Made by a program: the position numbers and the translations under genes | In this document: positions 1-64,000 of the stretch, piece by piece | How the letters are laid out: the number at the start of each line of letters is the position of its first letter | How positions within the stretch are numbered: the stretch's first letter is position 1 | Notes under the pieces: generated by a model | The model's input: only the letters and a program-made list of their open reading frames with translations | What the model was told of the DNA's origin: nothing | The model's database searches: none | NCBI RefSeq assembly: GCF_017654505.1 | Contig: NC_054535.1 | Span: forward strand, 82,895,603-82,959,602 | Direction of reading: 5' to 3' | Length of the DNA stretch: 64,000 bases | Source of the DNA: Polyodon spathula | Lineage: Eukaryota > Chordata > Actinopteri > Acipenseriformes > Polyodontidae

Positions 1-1896
1 ATCAGGCTGTTAGGGTTTGAAACACTGATGGGAACTGGCTTGAGCTCTCTTTCTGAGTATGCATGGAAGCCTGGCCAGCTGTGCCACATTGTATAGGGAG
101 TTTAAGTAAAGCTTTTAACATTATTAGCTTATTTATTAAGAAGAACCTTTACAGTATTACATTATAGTTTTAAGAAAGCCTAACTATCGGTAGATCAAAG
201 TTTGTATGATGAGTTCCTGAAAAACAACAGCAAGTGCCTGACATCTGGCAGATAAGTAGCTATTCATCCCTAGCTGGCAAGAACAACTAAAAAGAGATCA
301 CCAACCTGCTGCAGTAACTCATTGCAAAAGCCGGCAATACATTCATGTGACCAGGAAGTCAGATTTATCTATATGACATTATATTTTCCACAGTGTAATT
401 TTAAGGAGCAGTGGGATGCGACTCATTTACTGTGACACACCCTCTCTGTATCGTTGTATTATCACAGCTTTTTAAAACAACAAAAGTGAATCACATTTCA
501 GTGCTGGCTGTGTTATTATGGCGCTGGGACATTTTGAAGTTGTTGTTTTTTTAAACAAAAGAATATCCCAAATGTGCTCCTGTTTATGTTATAATCACTT
601 TTTGTTTTTAACTCAACAACATACTGGACTGGATAACATCTTCTTGGAATCTGTAAGGTCCATTACTCATTTATCTCAAAGCTTCAGTGTTGTGTTCCTT
701 TTAAAAAAAGGTCTGCTTTAAAAAGGAGTCTTAAACTGCATTAGACCACACAGGACTAGCAATTTCTAAATGGTTCTTATTGTGAGATTGGATCAGGTGA
801 GCCTTCTGAGTAGAATTTTAAAAAATGAGGCTTCCAAATAAAAACAATCTTTGGAAATTGAGATTTTTTTCTAGCTTTTCTAATGTGGGTTTCCTTACTG
901 ACTGACAGAGGGAAATAACACCTGTAACAATTGAAGTCAGGTAACTAGTTTTAAAGCTGGATGAGACTGACACCGTGTTTTCATTATTTTAAAAGAAAAC
1001 GCAAAAGTATGAAGTAAATATACCTCGTTATCAAGATCATGTAAATAGAAAAAGCTGATGTCTGTCAAAGTCTGGAACAGTAACAGTACCATGTTAAAAA
1101 CAGGTGGTGTTTACTTCCCAGCATCCTGTATTATATAAACAAAATACCGTAACTGTTATTACTATGCTCATCTTTAAAAAGGCAACAACTCCATCTTATC
1201 CTAATTTCAATCACTCAAGCACGAAATAAAAATAAGCAACTGTCACTCATGTGCAATAAGGTAAGCAAGTCACATAGTAACGGATTCCTGGTTTTCAGTA
1301 ATAGCACAGTTAAATCCTGCAGTGAATCACAGTATTTCTTTATATTTTTCTATTATTTTACACTCTTGTTTTGCTCATCAATTTAGAATCTCCAACTATA
1401 TTCCTTCACTACAGCAACTCCCCACAACAGCTCAGGACAACTGAAGTTCATTGGGTGCCCTTCAATCCAACAACCAAGTGCTACTTTAAATCCAGGAGCT
1501 CCATTCCCTGGAGCACAAAGTCTAGCAACACAGTTGTCAACTCAAGCTCAATGGGAATAGTACATTGATGAGAAACAGTTGGCAGTGAGCCACTTAGGGA
1601 TTCCAATTATCACAGAATGTGTAATGTGGAATATAAGCACTTTTAAAATGACACCCTGCATTAGGTCATACATGGAGTCTGTATTGAAGATACCCACTGG
1701 ATCCTGGTCATGTGGCTTAATTCCACCGGGTCATGCTTTCTTACACCATAGTGAAGAGAAATGTATCCAATAAAATCATGTATGACCTAGTCTGAAAAAT
1801 AATTAGAGACAGGAAGGTTTAAAATCTCCTAATTGTTGCTAGAAGAGCTCTGTGGAGAATAATAACTCCTCAGAATGTCAATGTCCTCCTATTGTG

Positions 1897-2710
1897 TAGG
1901 GTTACAATACATGTCCTCTTTTTGGGCTTCCGATCTCTGTCCGGCAGATTTTTGAAAAATGAATGAATGTCCAGGATTTCGCCTGCTCTACCCTTTGCTG
2001 CTGCTGATGCTTACACAACTGCAATTCCCGGCGTGTGCTAAGAATGCCGCACCTGCGCAGATGGCATGCGACTGCATTGTTCACTGGGTCGGTTGTACTG
2101 GATCTCGGATTTGATCTTGCTACTGTGACGTATTGGGTTGTACTAAAAGCATCAGGGTTGATCCTAAACTCAGTTTCCATCACTGAAAATATGTAGATGT
2201 TGCTTGAACGTCAAATTGCAGCAGTGCACAGACAATAATATAAACAACACCACGCTACAGTGAGTTCCAAACTTAAAACGTTTTCTTGTTGTTTAGGTAA
2301 GTGCTTTGATCAGTTCAGAAATCTCAATAAATGTGTGGAAGGTTGCAAAAGTGATGAAGAGTTCAAGAACTTGCTAGCACTCCAAAAATGGGCCAAATAT
2401 TTTGACAGGTCCAAAAACATTGAATGTCACTCAGCACTGTGAAAGATTGCACAGTTATTTGCTGTTCCCTCTCTCAATGCAAATGTAGAACAAGATTTTT
2501 CACTGATGCAAAGCCAGTGGACAAAGGAAAGGGACAGCTTGACTGGCGAGTCTCTGAAAGGGATCCTGCTCTTACAGCACAACCTCAGGCAAGCATCCTG
2601 AGCTACTTCAACCACTGCTCAGAAAGATACGCTCTGCACAGAAATATGCATGGGAATGAAAAGAAGAAGCACAGTAGGACAGGGATGTTTGGTGCACAGA
2701 TTTGACAGTT
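1897..2710 (+). mobile_element. hAT-type DNA transposon fragment, degraded
   Basis: A left end of the TAGGGTTAC...TGTCCTCTTTTT kind starts at 1897, after a possible target-site sequence. At about 2458-2600 a broken frame reads AVPSLNANVEQDFSLMQSQW then TKERDSLTGESLKGILLLQH, which resembles the C-terminal dimerisation region of hAT transposases (the usual NAxxERxFS pattern). It ends at a stop after RQAS, with weaker coding traces to about 2700. No right terminal repeat was found. The element is inactive. Confidence 0.6.
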
Positions 2711-3474
2711 ATCTTGCAAAGACTTTTCTGATTGCTAAGCAATAGGGAACTGACTGTAAAAAGTTACACATATGTTTGATGCAGGCCATTATTCTTATTT
2801 TAAAAAAAAATCATTTTCAGATGTTCAAAGTAGAAATAAACTTTACAGTTTAGTTTAAATTTAGTTTTTCCTCCCTTTTTGCTCCCTTTTTGCTCACTAA
2901 AGTAAGTCCTGAAGAAACAGACAGGTTTATTATATTATACTGATCCATGCAATATACCAAGACTTGGCAAAAAACACTGTCTGAGGTCAGAAGAGAGCAA
3001 CCCCAGTCCAAGGCATCCATTAGACATGGGTTTCTGCCAGAATCAAACACTTGGTATCTCAAGAATCTTAGTTAAAAGCCATGCAGACTGTTTTCATACA
3101 AATGCTAAATAATCTGCACTGTTCCCTGCCCAAGCATCTGTATAACTAAGATAAACTATTAAAAAAAAAAATCAACATACATTATTACTGAAGCTCATTA
3201 AGAGATCTGTTGACGTCTGGTGTGACATTCTGCAGTACAGAATGTTTGTGTTACACCCAGAATGACCTATAAAATCTGCAACCAAAAAACCAAAGCCCAC
3301 TTAGTGACTTCAGTGTAATATTTTCTTCACAACATTTTAAATATATATTAAGTGTTTTCCACCTACTCAAATGACCAAGTACAGGTTTGAAGCTGCAGCT
3401 ACCCGGAGTGGGAGGCACTCTGAGCTGAGCTCTGCACTTGTGCAGGTGCAAAAAATTTTGGATGGGAGGAAAAA

Positions 3475-3482
<8 letters not shown>

Positions 3483-3557
<75 letters not shown>
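3483..3557. repeat. (AT)n microsatellite
   Basis: About 37 uninterrupted AT units after a run of A. The apparent protein of alternating Ile and Tyr here is an artefact of the repeat. Confidence 0.97.
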
Positions 3558-3560
<3 letters not shown>

Positions 3561-6223
3561 ATTTACATTGTTTTTCTAAAATAAATCTTGTTTGATACCT
3601 TGAACGTGTTTGCTGCTTTTCCTATTGTTTTAAGAAAAGTTACACTTGCTGTTATTTTCCTGTGCTATATTTGGTTTGTAATCTATTCCATTTTAAAGGT
3701 ATGATCAATGCACTTCAGTTATCAGCTGTTAAACCAAACTACGACATAAATGTAGTGTAGACTTGAACCTCTAATAAAGAACAGTGCTAACATAAGAGAA
3801 TCGTGTCTACAGTAAGTGTGGAAGCTAAACTGCTACAGTCACCGCCACTGTCGAAGTCAAGGTTGGTCTCTACAGGTTAGGGTTATACTGGAAAGTCGGT
3901 AAGCCACACACCTGCCTCTATATAGAAAGTGAAAGATTGGATTTACTCCTTGGGATTAAGTTGTCCTGCTTCATCAGATACGACTCTTGCACAGTGTGCA
4001 TACACAATTGTGCTGTACTGCTAGGAGCTGCTGTTCAGCTGAGACATCCAGTCTACCTGCAGACACATGCTACACAGTCCCTAAATACTATAACTAGCAC
4101 TATTAACAATGCATGATACTTAATGAAAAACAATCATGGGACATAATCAAGAAAAAAAGATACTGTTCTATTGAAGGCCCATCAATTTCTTTTATTTGAA
4201 GATCATTAGGCAGTTTACAACATCTCATTTACCCTTGATCCAGAAGGTTTTGTGTTGTTTTTTTTTTTTGTTTGGTTAGTTTTTTTGTTTTTTTTGCTGA
4301 ATTGGCAGATTCAGAAGGGTTCTAAGAGCATATAAACCTGTCTATCTATATCTGTGTATAAGATTATAGATTATAGAGATAGGTTTGTGTTTTGTCTAGA
4401 GCCAAAGGGCCTTGAAGAAAATAGGAAATTCTGGTCTCTGTCAAACCAAATCTGTGGAGTGCTTTCCAGATCTGAGGGAGAAGGGCTGCCAAATAAAAGG
4501 CGCTTTGTACTTAGACAGGCGGACCAGGACAATAGTGATGTAATCTCACACATGGTTATTTTACTGTCTGCCATGTCTAAAATCTTCCACACTCAAACCC
4601 TTTCAGATTAAACATAGTTGTGACTGTAAGACAATGGCCACAATTCTAAACACAAAATATTATGAAAAAATGCCAATCTTTCTGATTCCACCAGAACACA
4701 ATTTCATGAAGGTGAATGGAAGAAGGCTAATCCACTGTCTTAAAGGGGTTATAGCTAATGAAATGATTCCATGAATCTTAGCTGTCATGTACTTCCTTTC
4801 TCTGTATAGATCTTGCATGTGTGGGTTTGAAAAAAACACATGTTACTGCACATATATTTCATTTTACAAAATGGTATCTGGTACCATATTCATGGTATCT
4901 GGTATCAAAAGAATGAAATCACCCCGGATATGCAAGTGTAGCCGACTACCTGAATGTAAGGTATGCAAACGGATATCTTTCCTAAATTAGTATGGGACTA
5001 AGTGCACCTACAAGATCTACATGGTAAATGGAAGTGCACAACAGGTAAGATCTCTGGAATTAATTCATCATCTATTAGCAGATCTGAAATGTTTTGATAG
5101 AGGGCTACAATACTAAGTGCTCGATTGTAAAGTTGTTTCGCAAGAGAGGAATGAAGAGACATTTTATAATCTCCATTCGCCAGGCTGAATCAGTGCCCAT
5201 ATACAAATTACCAGTATACACTAACTACTTGCAGACGTATTGTTTCAGACAACCAATATTTTAAAAGCTGATGGTCTAGTGATCACCCAGCTGCAAAAAA
5301 AACAAAAAAAACAGTCCCAGCAAATCAATCTAAATAAGCACATGTTGCCCAACTCTGCCGAGGTCAGGCTTACAATATGTTGGGTTGCAAGGCTTTCACC
5401 AGGGAGACAACCTTGCTAAAAGCTTGGGTTGTGGGGATATATAGAGTAGGTAATCTATTGTAAAGAAAACAAATAGCTCTTGTGTAATACATTACATTTG
5501 AGTTTCCTTATTATATGACATCACCCCGATGGCCATCACCACCTGCAATGGAGTATCTATTTGTGTCTGACTGTAGACATGTGGTCAAGCTAGTCTCAAT
5601 CTGGTAGTACAAGCTGAATTTCCTGATTGATTGATTATTGATTGCTTGACTAAGTGTTTTGGCTTTCAATATGACTCCCACCTAATGAAGTCATATATTC
5701 CCAAATATTGTTTATAAATTGATACTTTATAACATGTACATTTTATTGTGTTTAATTTATCATATGTTTAAAAGCATTACGTGCTTCTTCTCTATAACAG
5801 TTTCTGTTTAGATCAATATCTACAATGCATAATTACTAACCACTTCTAAGAGCTGGATTTCTGAAGTGAGGTGGTTTTAATATTATCCACTAGGGGAATG
5901 CAGCTGTAATTTCTCCCCTCTCTATACTCCCCTGGTGGTCAGTATTTGCTGAAATAGTAAGTAGGCATGGTAAATAATGATCTAATCAGAAGCAACAATT
6001 GAACGGACGCACATAACAGGGTATTACAGTGTAAATATATTTTCCAGATTTTCCAGAAGCAAACATTGCTTTATATATATTTCAGTTTTGTTTTCACAGT
6101 ACACTTTAAAAGGAGACTGCTAAAATAAATGAACGTCATAGGAGAAGAAGAGAATCAGTGTTGGAAGTGATAAATCCATTATAGTAATGCAGATAAATAA
6201 TTGAGTAAAGCAGTCTTATCTAC

Positions 6224-58359
<52,136 letters not shown>

Positions 58360-60527
58360 CTGAAAGGAAGAAAGAAAGGGATTTAAATTTGAAAATATAT
58401 TTTCCATTGTATATCTTAATGTAAAATAGTAAATGTCATTTCAAATGTCATTTTAATTGATTTTTACATTTCCCAAACCAGAAATAAAGAACTCAACATT
58501 TACCTGATGGCAATTTAAGTAGTATTTAAGTTGTTTATTACCACTTCTGGAGCTTTTTTCTTTAAGTTAAAAAAACAGGCTAATCCCAAATTAGCTTTTG
58601 AATATAACAACAGGGTAAAAACTATAATCACAGGATGTTCTAATGAAAATAAAAAATGAAATGACTATGTGTAAACAACCACGTTGAGACTCTGCATGCA
58701 TTAAAGCACTCCAGAAGCCAATTCTGAAACTATAACTTTGCGACTACATGCATTATGTCAGTGAATTCTAATCCCTTATTATCCCTCAATAATTACCTCA
58801 ATGACCAGTTAATAAAACACAGTAATATTGAAACACAGGAAGTGCACTGGTTGACACTAATTGTTAATACGTTCTCAAATGATGAGCACAACATGTCTCT
58901 GTTTCTATAAATGAGTTATTTTATGTCAGACTGTGTAATTAACCTTCAGGTAGATACTGTACATCCACTGTTTAAGTTAATGTCAAACATATGTTCCTAG
59001 AAAACAATGTGTCAGTCATTATGTCTTTACGCTGGTTTTGTTTATTTGTTGCTAAAATTGTCTCCTGGTTACACAAAAAATAAATAAATAAATAACAAAG
59101 CATTGTTACTGGGAAGCCTGTAAATGTCAAATCCTTGAGGGTCTATTTTTTAATTCCTTTAAGTCTTAACATGCCAAAGATAAGCCTCACAAGAACACTA
59201 TAATTATGCTAGTTTAGTTCTTAAAACATGCTTATATTGATCTGGTATCATTGATATCACTTCCATTCACACTTTGCCCTATGACCACATCACCACCTTC
59301 ATAACAAAATCACTGTCCAGCGTTACCTGTCATTGAGCACCTACAGTTTACATAAAAATGGGATTAGCTCCTATGTTAAAGAAAGGTTACATTTTGCCAA
59401 AATCTATTTTCCATCCAAGTTCTCTGTGCTAACCCTCAGTCCATGTCTTGATAAAATTCAGTAAGACTTTAGCTGGTACAAGAATGGTCTGTATCAATAC
59501 ATTAAGCACAACTTTTTCCCATCTACAGTATACAGGTTGTGCCAAAATTCAGGCATCATAGGCAATATTGTTAGTCTCTATAGTTGTTTCAGGTGTTACA
59601 ATTTCTTAAGCAGAGGTACAAATTGAAATCATTTTGGCGTGTGATGTAGTAGAAGTCTGGGTGCCCAATTTGACAGAGAACGTCCTAATGTGCATATTCA
59701 GTATATTATACTGCTTTTGATGCCTGACTTACTGGACATCCACTAGATTTAAATCTGTCCAAAGATATGGTTTCAGTGAAACAAAATAAAGCATATCCAC
59801 ACTGTCAAGAGTTGTCTTTGGTCTTGGGCTCACAGATAATGACAGTATGTGACTATAAACCCAGGCATCCTGATGAATGAGGATGCCGGGGTTTCCCAGC
59901 AGCACCCTGTGTGCAAAGGCTACAGGGAAACCTTTAAATATTTACATCAAGTGAAATAGGGATATAACTATATCAAATAATATATTTTGAAATATAGCTC
60001 ATTTGTTGTCCATTTTATTTATAAGTGCATAAGAACTGAGGCAAATGCGTGTCAAATTATTTTTAATTTGATAATGCTAGTAGTAAATTATACACACACA
60101 CCTATGTGCAAATTAATTCTAATGTGTTGTAAAAAAAAAAAAAAAACCTGTGTGTGATGTTTGTGTTCTAGTTTGACATTATAAAAAATGTGTGTACATT
60201 ACAAACTCAAAGAAAACAAGTCACATCATTATGACAGAACTATGTCATGACAATATTTTCAATGCATTACAATGTATGACCGTCAGTCAGAATTCATCAG
60301 TCTATCAGTCTAGTCAAGGAGTCCCCTGTATGGCATATAGTTGGCTTACAGTTGATGAATTTAGACTGTGATGGACATGGCAAGCCTTATATGTTTTTCA
60401 ATATACAATATTGCTTTCATGCAGCCCAAACCTAAATTTGAATTCAATGATTTCTTATGAAACAGGGCTAACTCAAGCTGTTGTAAAGCTGTCAACAGAC
60501 TGCAGATCTTGAAGCAGATGACAAATC

Positions 60528-60786
60528 AGGAGGCTGTGTGGTCCAGTGGTTAAAGAAACTGGCTTATAACCGGGAAGTCCCGATTCAAAATCCAACTCAG
60601 CCACTGACTCACTGTGTGACCATGAGCAAGTCACTTAACCTCCTTGTGCGCCGTCTTACGGGTGAGACGTTGCTGTAAGTGACTCTGCAGCTGATGCATA
60701 GTTTACACACCCTAGTCTCGTATCTTGTAAAGCGCTTTGTGGTGGTGGTCCACTATGAAAGGCGTTATATAAAAGTTATTATTAAT
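60528..60786 (+). mobile_element. MIR/CORE-like tRNA-derived SINE
   Basis: Head GGCTGTGTGGTCCAGTGGTT contains an A box; GATTCAAAATCC at about 60581 is a slightly mutated B box. The middle, CTGTGTGACCATGAGCAAGT followed by CACTTAACCTCCTTGTGC, matches the conserved core shared by MIR and related CORE-SINEs. The tail TAAAGCGCTTTGTG ... GGCGTTATATAAA resembles an L2-type LINE 3' end. Order and orientation make this a nearly complete SINE. Confidence 0.85.
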
Positions 60787-62554
60787 ATATTTTAATGAAT
60801 ATATACTACCACGTACTCTGGCGCAGAAACATATACATACATATAGCTATTGAGTTGGTGGTTATGCAAATACAGAAAAAGAATTGCAATATAACTTATT
60901 GTATAAGTATAACAAAATGATCTTAAAGCATGTGTAACAATTTCACACTGAGCACCAATTGAATGTAACGTAACTAGAGATACATCATTTAACTCACCTC
61001 GACTTGTGTCTACAGACCATCTGCAGCCAGAAAACAGCTAACTTCATTTAAATTTAAATTGCTTGCATTTTGATTACATAAACACCTCTAAGTAGTTGCT
61101 TAAAAGTAATACATTCCTGTAACCAATCAGTGCCTTTCCGACAATTTGCCAGTGATACACTAACAAATGAATATCTATTGTAAGAGTGCAATCTTTGTGA
61201 CAAGCAACAGACATGCTACACAAGACCAGATAACAGAAACCTGGAACATGGGACAAGACACACCAGCTTCCACTCCAACAGTGCGCCGGGAGCTTCCCTT
61301 TTTTTTTGGCCAGTCAGCATATTATCAATGGGTAATTGTTCATTCAGCTCCATCTTCCTGCAAAAAGTATGAACTATGAACAAAATGATGAATTATGAGC
61401 ACACCACACACTATGTACTCATTTATCATCATCATCTCTGGAACCATTTGCATTTCATACAAATTAGCTTTTATGCCATTCAATTATGCTCCACTATGCA
61501 TTTTACTGCTGTCGTGGTTATCTTAATAAAGATGCAAAAAAAGAAGCGCCTTGCACACACAAGTTGTGCTGCATACTGTGAGTTACTTAGTACTGAGGGG
61601 TGCTGCTTTCATTGAATATAATCCAGTAATCCAAGCCAAGACTTCGGAAGATGTCCAAACCATGGAAACCACGGGAGGTCCCTATAACCTCAGGAGATAA
61701 TTGAGCATTGTGGCTTTTATACAATTTATATTGTGTTTAGGCGTGTGATCCAAAATAAGTTGAATGCTGAATGCCCCTGAAGCAGCAATTTATTACTATT
61801 ACAATTTGTACCCAAATAAAACATGCTTTAACTATAACACAGATCCTCTCATTAGCTAAACCTAAGCAATCATTTGAAGCGATCCAAGTCCCCTGCAGCT
61901 TTGAGTTGAAAGAGTGAGCTTTTTAGAATTAACTAAATTATGTAAATTCCATAAACTGCATCCAAGACCCCTAGGTAGAAACTGGGCAAGGCTTTGTGAG
62001 GTCTGAAAAATATTAGAAATTGCTCCCTAACTGGCTGAGTCGTACACAGACTTAGAACCTTGGTAAGCAGCTGCACACCAGGTTTTTGGAACAGGTATTA
62101 CAGTAGGTTAGAGCTTAAGCTACTGTTATTGTGGATGCGTGGTGAAGGATATGGCACTTTCACAGCATATATCGAAAACCAAGAGAAATTTGCAGCAACA
62201 AGTATATTTTGTATTAACAGTAGGATGCTAAATACAGAAACAACATTTACAAAGGTACACTGTTAACAATGTTTAAGAAAAAAATGCAACATTTCTTTTT
62301 TCTCACAAAGTCCTTCACATAATCAATTAATCCTGATGCACCTACAGTAAGCTTGAAAGCCAAGCCATTGCAGATAAGTGCTGTAACAGCAGTGGCTATC
62401 CCATTGCACAATATCTCAGACCCAGCCTGCCTTTATAAAAACAAGGCTGGCTCAACACATGAAAACCACCTATTTGGGATACCACTTTCTTGAAGACCTG
62501 TAGAGACCTGCCTCAACATCCTCATGTATACCAATTACCATTGATGTGAAAAGA

Positions 62555-63245
62555 ACATACGGCAGTTCTCCTCGACACCCCTGCAATCGGCGTCGAGGAG
62601 GACCCTGTACGCGATACGCTCCACACCCTCCACTTCCTTGCCCTCGTCTCCCGCCGAGACACCACTTGGCGGGAGCCCCTCCAATCACCGGAGGGCGTCA
62701 GTCCCCAGTGGGAGGCCCTGTACTCCCCGCTGGTCTCCAGGGGACCTGGGATGGAGGGTCCTGCACGGAGCGCTCGCGTCAGGAGAGATCCTGCGTCACT
62801 TTACCGACTCGGATGCCGCCTGCCCTTTCTGCGTTCAGTCCAAGTCAGTGTTTCACTTTTTTTTTTTTGTGCGCCAGGCTGCAGCCATTCTTTTTGTTCT
62901 TGAAGAACCTTCTGCTGCAGTTCTGGCTGCATTTCTCCCCCACCCTCCTCATATTCGGGCACCCTGTTCGTGGCTCCAGCAAGAAGACAGACCTCCTTGT
63001 GAATCTGCTCCTGGCTCTCACTAAACTGACAATTTACAAGACCAGGAAGCGCAAGATGATCGGGGAAGGTCTCTTTGACTGCGGGGCCATGTTCAGGGCC
63101 CTTGTCCAATCCCGGATTAAGTTGGAGCACGCCCATGCGGAGTCTGCTGGCGACATGGCCACTTTTGTCGACCAGTGGGCTCTATGGGGCGAGCTCTGTA
63201 CCACCTCCCCTTTGGTTTTGAAAATGTAATTTACAGTCCTTTTTT
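62555..63245 (+). mobile_element. LINE 3' fragment, Tx1/L1-like ORF2 C-terminus
   Basis: GC-rich block within AT-rich DNA. Around 62750 it reads DLGWRVLHGALASGEILRHF then TDSDAACPFC, the zinc-knuckle region after the reverse transcriptase in Tx1-like LINEs. After frame changes near 62860 it continues KTDLLVNLLLALTKLTIYKT then RKRKMIGEG and IKLEHAHAESAG, like the C-terminal tail of the same proteins. There are several frameshifts. The 5' part with endonuclease and reverse transcriptase is absent, the usual 5' truncation. The family name is inferred from recalled similarity. Confidence 0.7.
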
Positions 63246-63539
63246 CACCGGTTTTTCGTTTAATTAGTTAATGCCTATTTATTTAGCATCGTCTTTTATG
63301 AGGATGCTAATTTGAATTTTTTTCTCCAGTCGTCGCATTGACGGATGGAGGTGACGATGTCCTCCTTCTTTAGGCATTTATAGAGGCCTGTATTTACTTA
63401 TTGTTGGGTGGATTGATTTAGAACAGTGATTAAACATAGTTTGAAATGCACCGATAGCTACTACATAAAGGTGGTAACATGGCATTATCTAAATGTGAAC
63501 GATATTATCACAGTTAAATATTTTTTTCCAAACTTTCAG

Positions 63540-63635
63540 GCATCTCCGGGACCCTCTGAGTGTGTGGGCCCATGTGCTGGTGCACTGGATGCAGTGGCTG
63601 TTCCTCTGCCACTGACCCCAGAGACATCATACAAG
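63540..63635 (+). other. Exon-like block on the plus strand, unidentified
   Basis: 96 bp (32 codons, open) between a T-rich tract ending TTTCAG and the donor GTAGCA. It reads ASPGPSECVGPCAGALDAVA then VPLPLTPETSYK. It is markedly richer in G and C than its surroundings. Phase 0 at both ends. It lies opposite to ADAMTS19. I do not recognise the peptide; it may be an exon of another gene, a lineage-specific transcript, or a piece of a repeat. Confidence 0.25.
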
Positions 63636-64000
63636 GTAGCATGCACTGTGAGAGCTGTGTGCATGTGTTTCTGTAGTGGGTTAGTCTAGATCTTGATGTA
63701 GTACTTGAAAGCCAGCTACTGGCGTAGTGTTATTCTGAGGTGCACATTAAAAAGTGGTGCGCTTGCTCGCACATGCCTAAACAACTTCCTCTAAGAAAGC
63801 AGGGAAACAGCCATTTAAATCTGGTACATTACGTTGTTTTTGGTCATTTACATTGTTTAATTGAATTTATAACATTTTCCAGACTTTTACATCATTTTTA
63901 ATGCAATTTTTCTAAACAGTAAACATTCCTTGCCTTTATTATTTTCTTTTTAAAATATTTGTAGTTATTCAATGTTTAATCTTTCTCATAATAACTAAGA

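Larger units (their letters stand above)
1..6223 (-). other. ADAMTS19 intron after the last visible exon
   Basis: AT-rich sequence with no exon that I could detect on either strand. It contains a hAT transposon fragment (1897-2710), an AT microsatellite (3483-3557), and poly-T tracts near 4260-4300. A 13-bp inverted repeat (TAGGTCATACATG) occurs at 1664-1676 and 1778-1790, without further structure. No downstream ADAMTS19 exon was recognised, so the intron probably runs past the window edge. Confidence 0.6.
58360..64000 (-). other. ADAMTS19 intron upstream of the prodomain exon
   Basis: No upstream ADAMTS19 exon could be recognised, so the first exon(s) and the promoter are probably beyond 64000. 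Contains a SINE (60528-60786), LINE debris (62555-63245) and a plus-strand exon-like block (63540-63635). 58.4-60.5 kb and 60.8-62.5 kb show only AT-rich sequence, with A-runs near 60130. Confidence 0.7.

Noticed and set aside
1..6223. Further 3' exons of ADAMTS19
   Set aside because: I looked on the minus strand for the Lys-Pro-Cys opening and the spacer GxCxGxLGS-type words in splice context and found none.
62546..63229. 227-codon plus-strand frame as a host gene
   Set aside because: Its parts match LINE ORF2 C-terminal sequence only after frame changes; the rest is out-of-frame reading of the same relic.
58360..64000. Signal-peptide or earlier prodomain exon of ADAMTS19
   Set aside because: No minus-strand frame with splice sites and a match to the expected prodomain was found; the GC-rich block at 62.6-63.2 kb is LINE debris, not a CpG-island first exon.

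Overview
This window is vertebrate nuclear DNA that is almost entirely intronic. It carries eleven internal exons of one minus-strand gene, which I identify as ADAMTS19, a secreted zinc metalloprotease of the ADAMTS family. The exons run from 58359 down to 6224. They have correct AG/GT splice sites and matching phases, and together they give about 1435 bp (about 478 codons). They encode, in order: the end of the prodomain, the furin-type cleavage site, the whole catalytic domain with its zinc motif and Met-turn, the disintegrin-like domain, the first thrombospondin type 1 (TSP1) repeat, and the start of the cysteine-rich/spacer part. The first exon(s) with the signal peptide lie beyond 64000. 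The remaining spacer, TSP1 and PLAC exons lie before position 1, or I could not find them.

The organism is probably a ray-finned fish. The introns hold Tc1-like and hAT DNA transposons, a DIRS-type retrotransposon remnant, a Tx1/L1-like LINE 3' end, a MIR/CORE-like SINE and several solo LTRs, a mixture usual in fish. The protein stays very close to the human ADAMTS19 sequence as I remember it, which would suit a slowly evolving lineage such as sturgeon, paddlefish, gar or bowfin. That last step is a guess.

Layout, left to right: 1-6.2 kb, intron with a hAT fragment; 6.2-10.7 kb, three exons (TSP1/cysteine-rich region) with a hAT-like element between two of them; 10.7-18.4 kb, intron with a Tc1-like element inserted in a TA microsatellite, a second Tc1 relic and a short hAT element; 18.4-18.55 kb, disintegrin exon; 18.6-24.2 kb, intron with an LTR, a deleted Tc1-like element and a 17-copy 48-bp minisatellite inside a probable LTR; 24.2 kb, exon with the third zinc ligand and Met-turn; 24.3-38.9 kb, the largest intron, with two LTRs, a SINE and a DIRS remnant; 38.9 kb, exon with HEMGHN, only 37 bp from a hAT insertion; 39-51.8 kb, intron with a fold-back MITE and another LTR; 51.8-58.4 kb, five closely spaced exons for prodomain and catalytic domain with a hAT relic; 58.4-64 kb, intron with a SINE, LINE debris and one unexplained plus-strand exon-like block.

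I found no intact second gene, RNA gene or CRISPR array. The best leads are the hAT insertion next to the splice acceptor of the zinc-site exon, the minisatellite that is open in both strands, the DIRS remnant that keeps its inverted repeats, and the plus-strand exon-like block near 63.6 kb.
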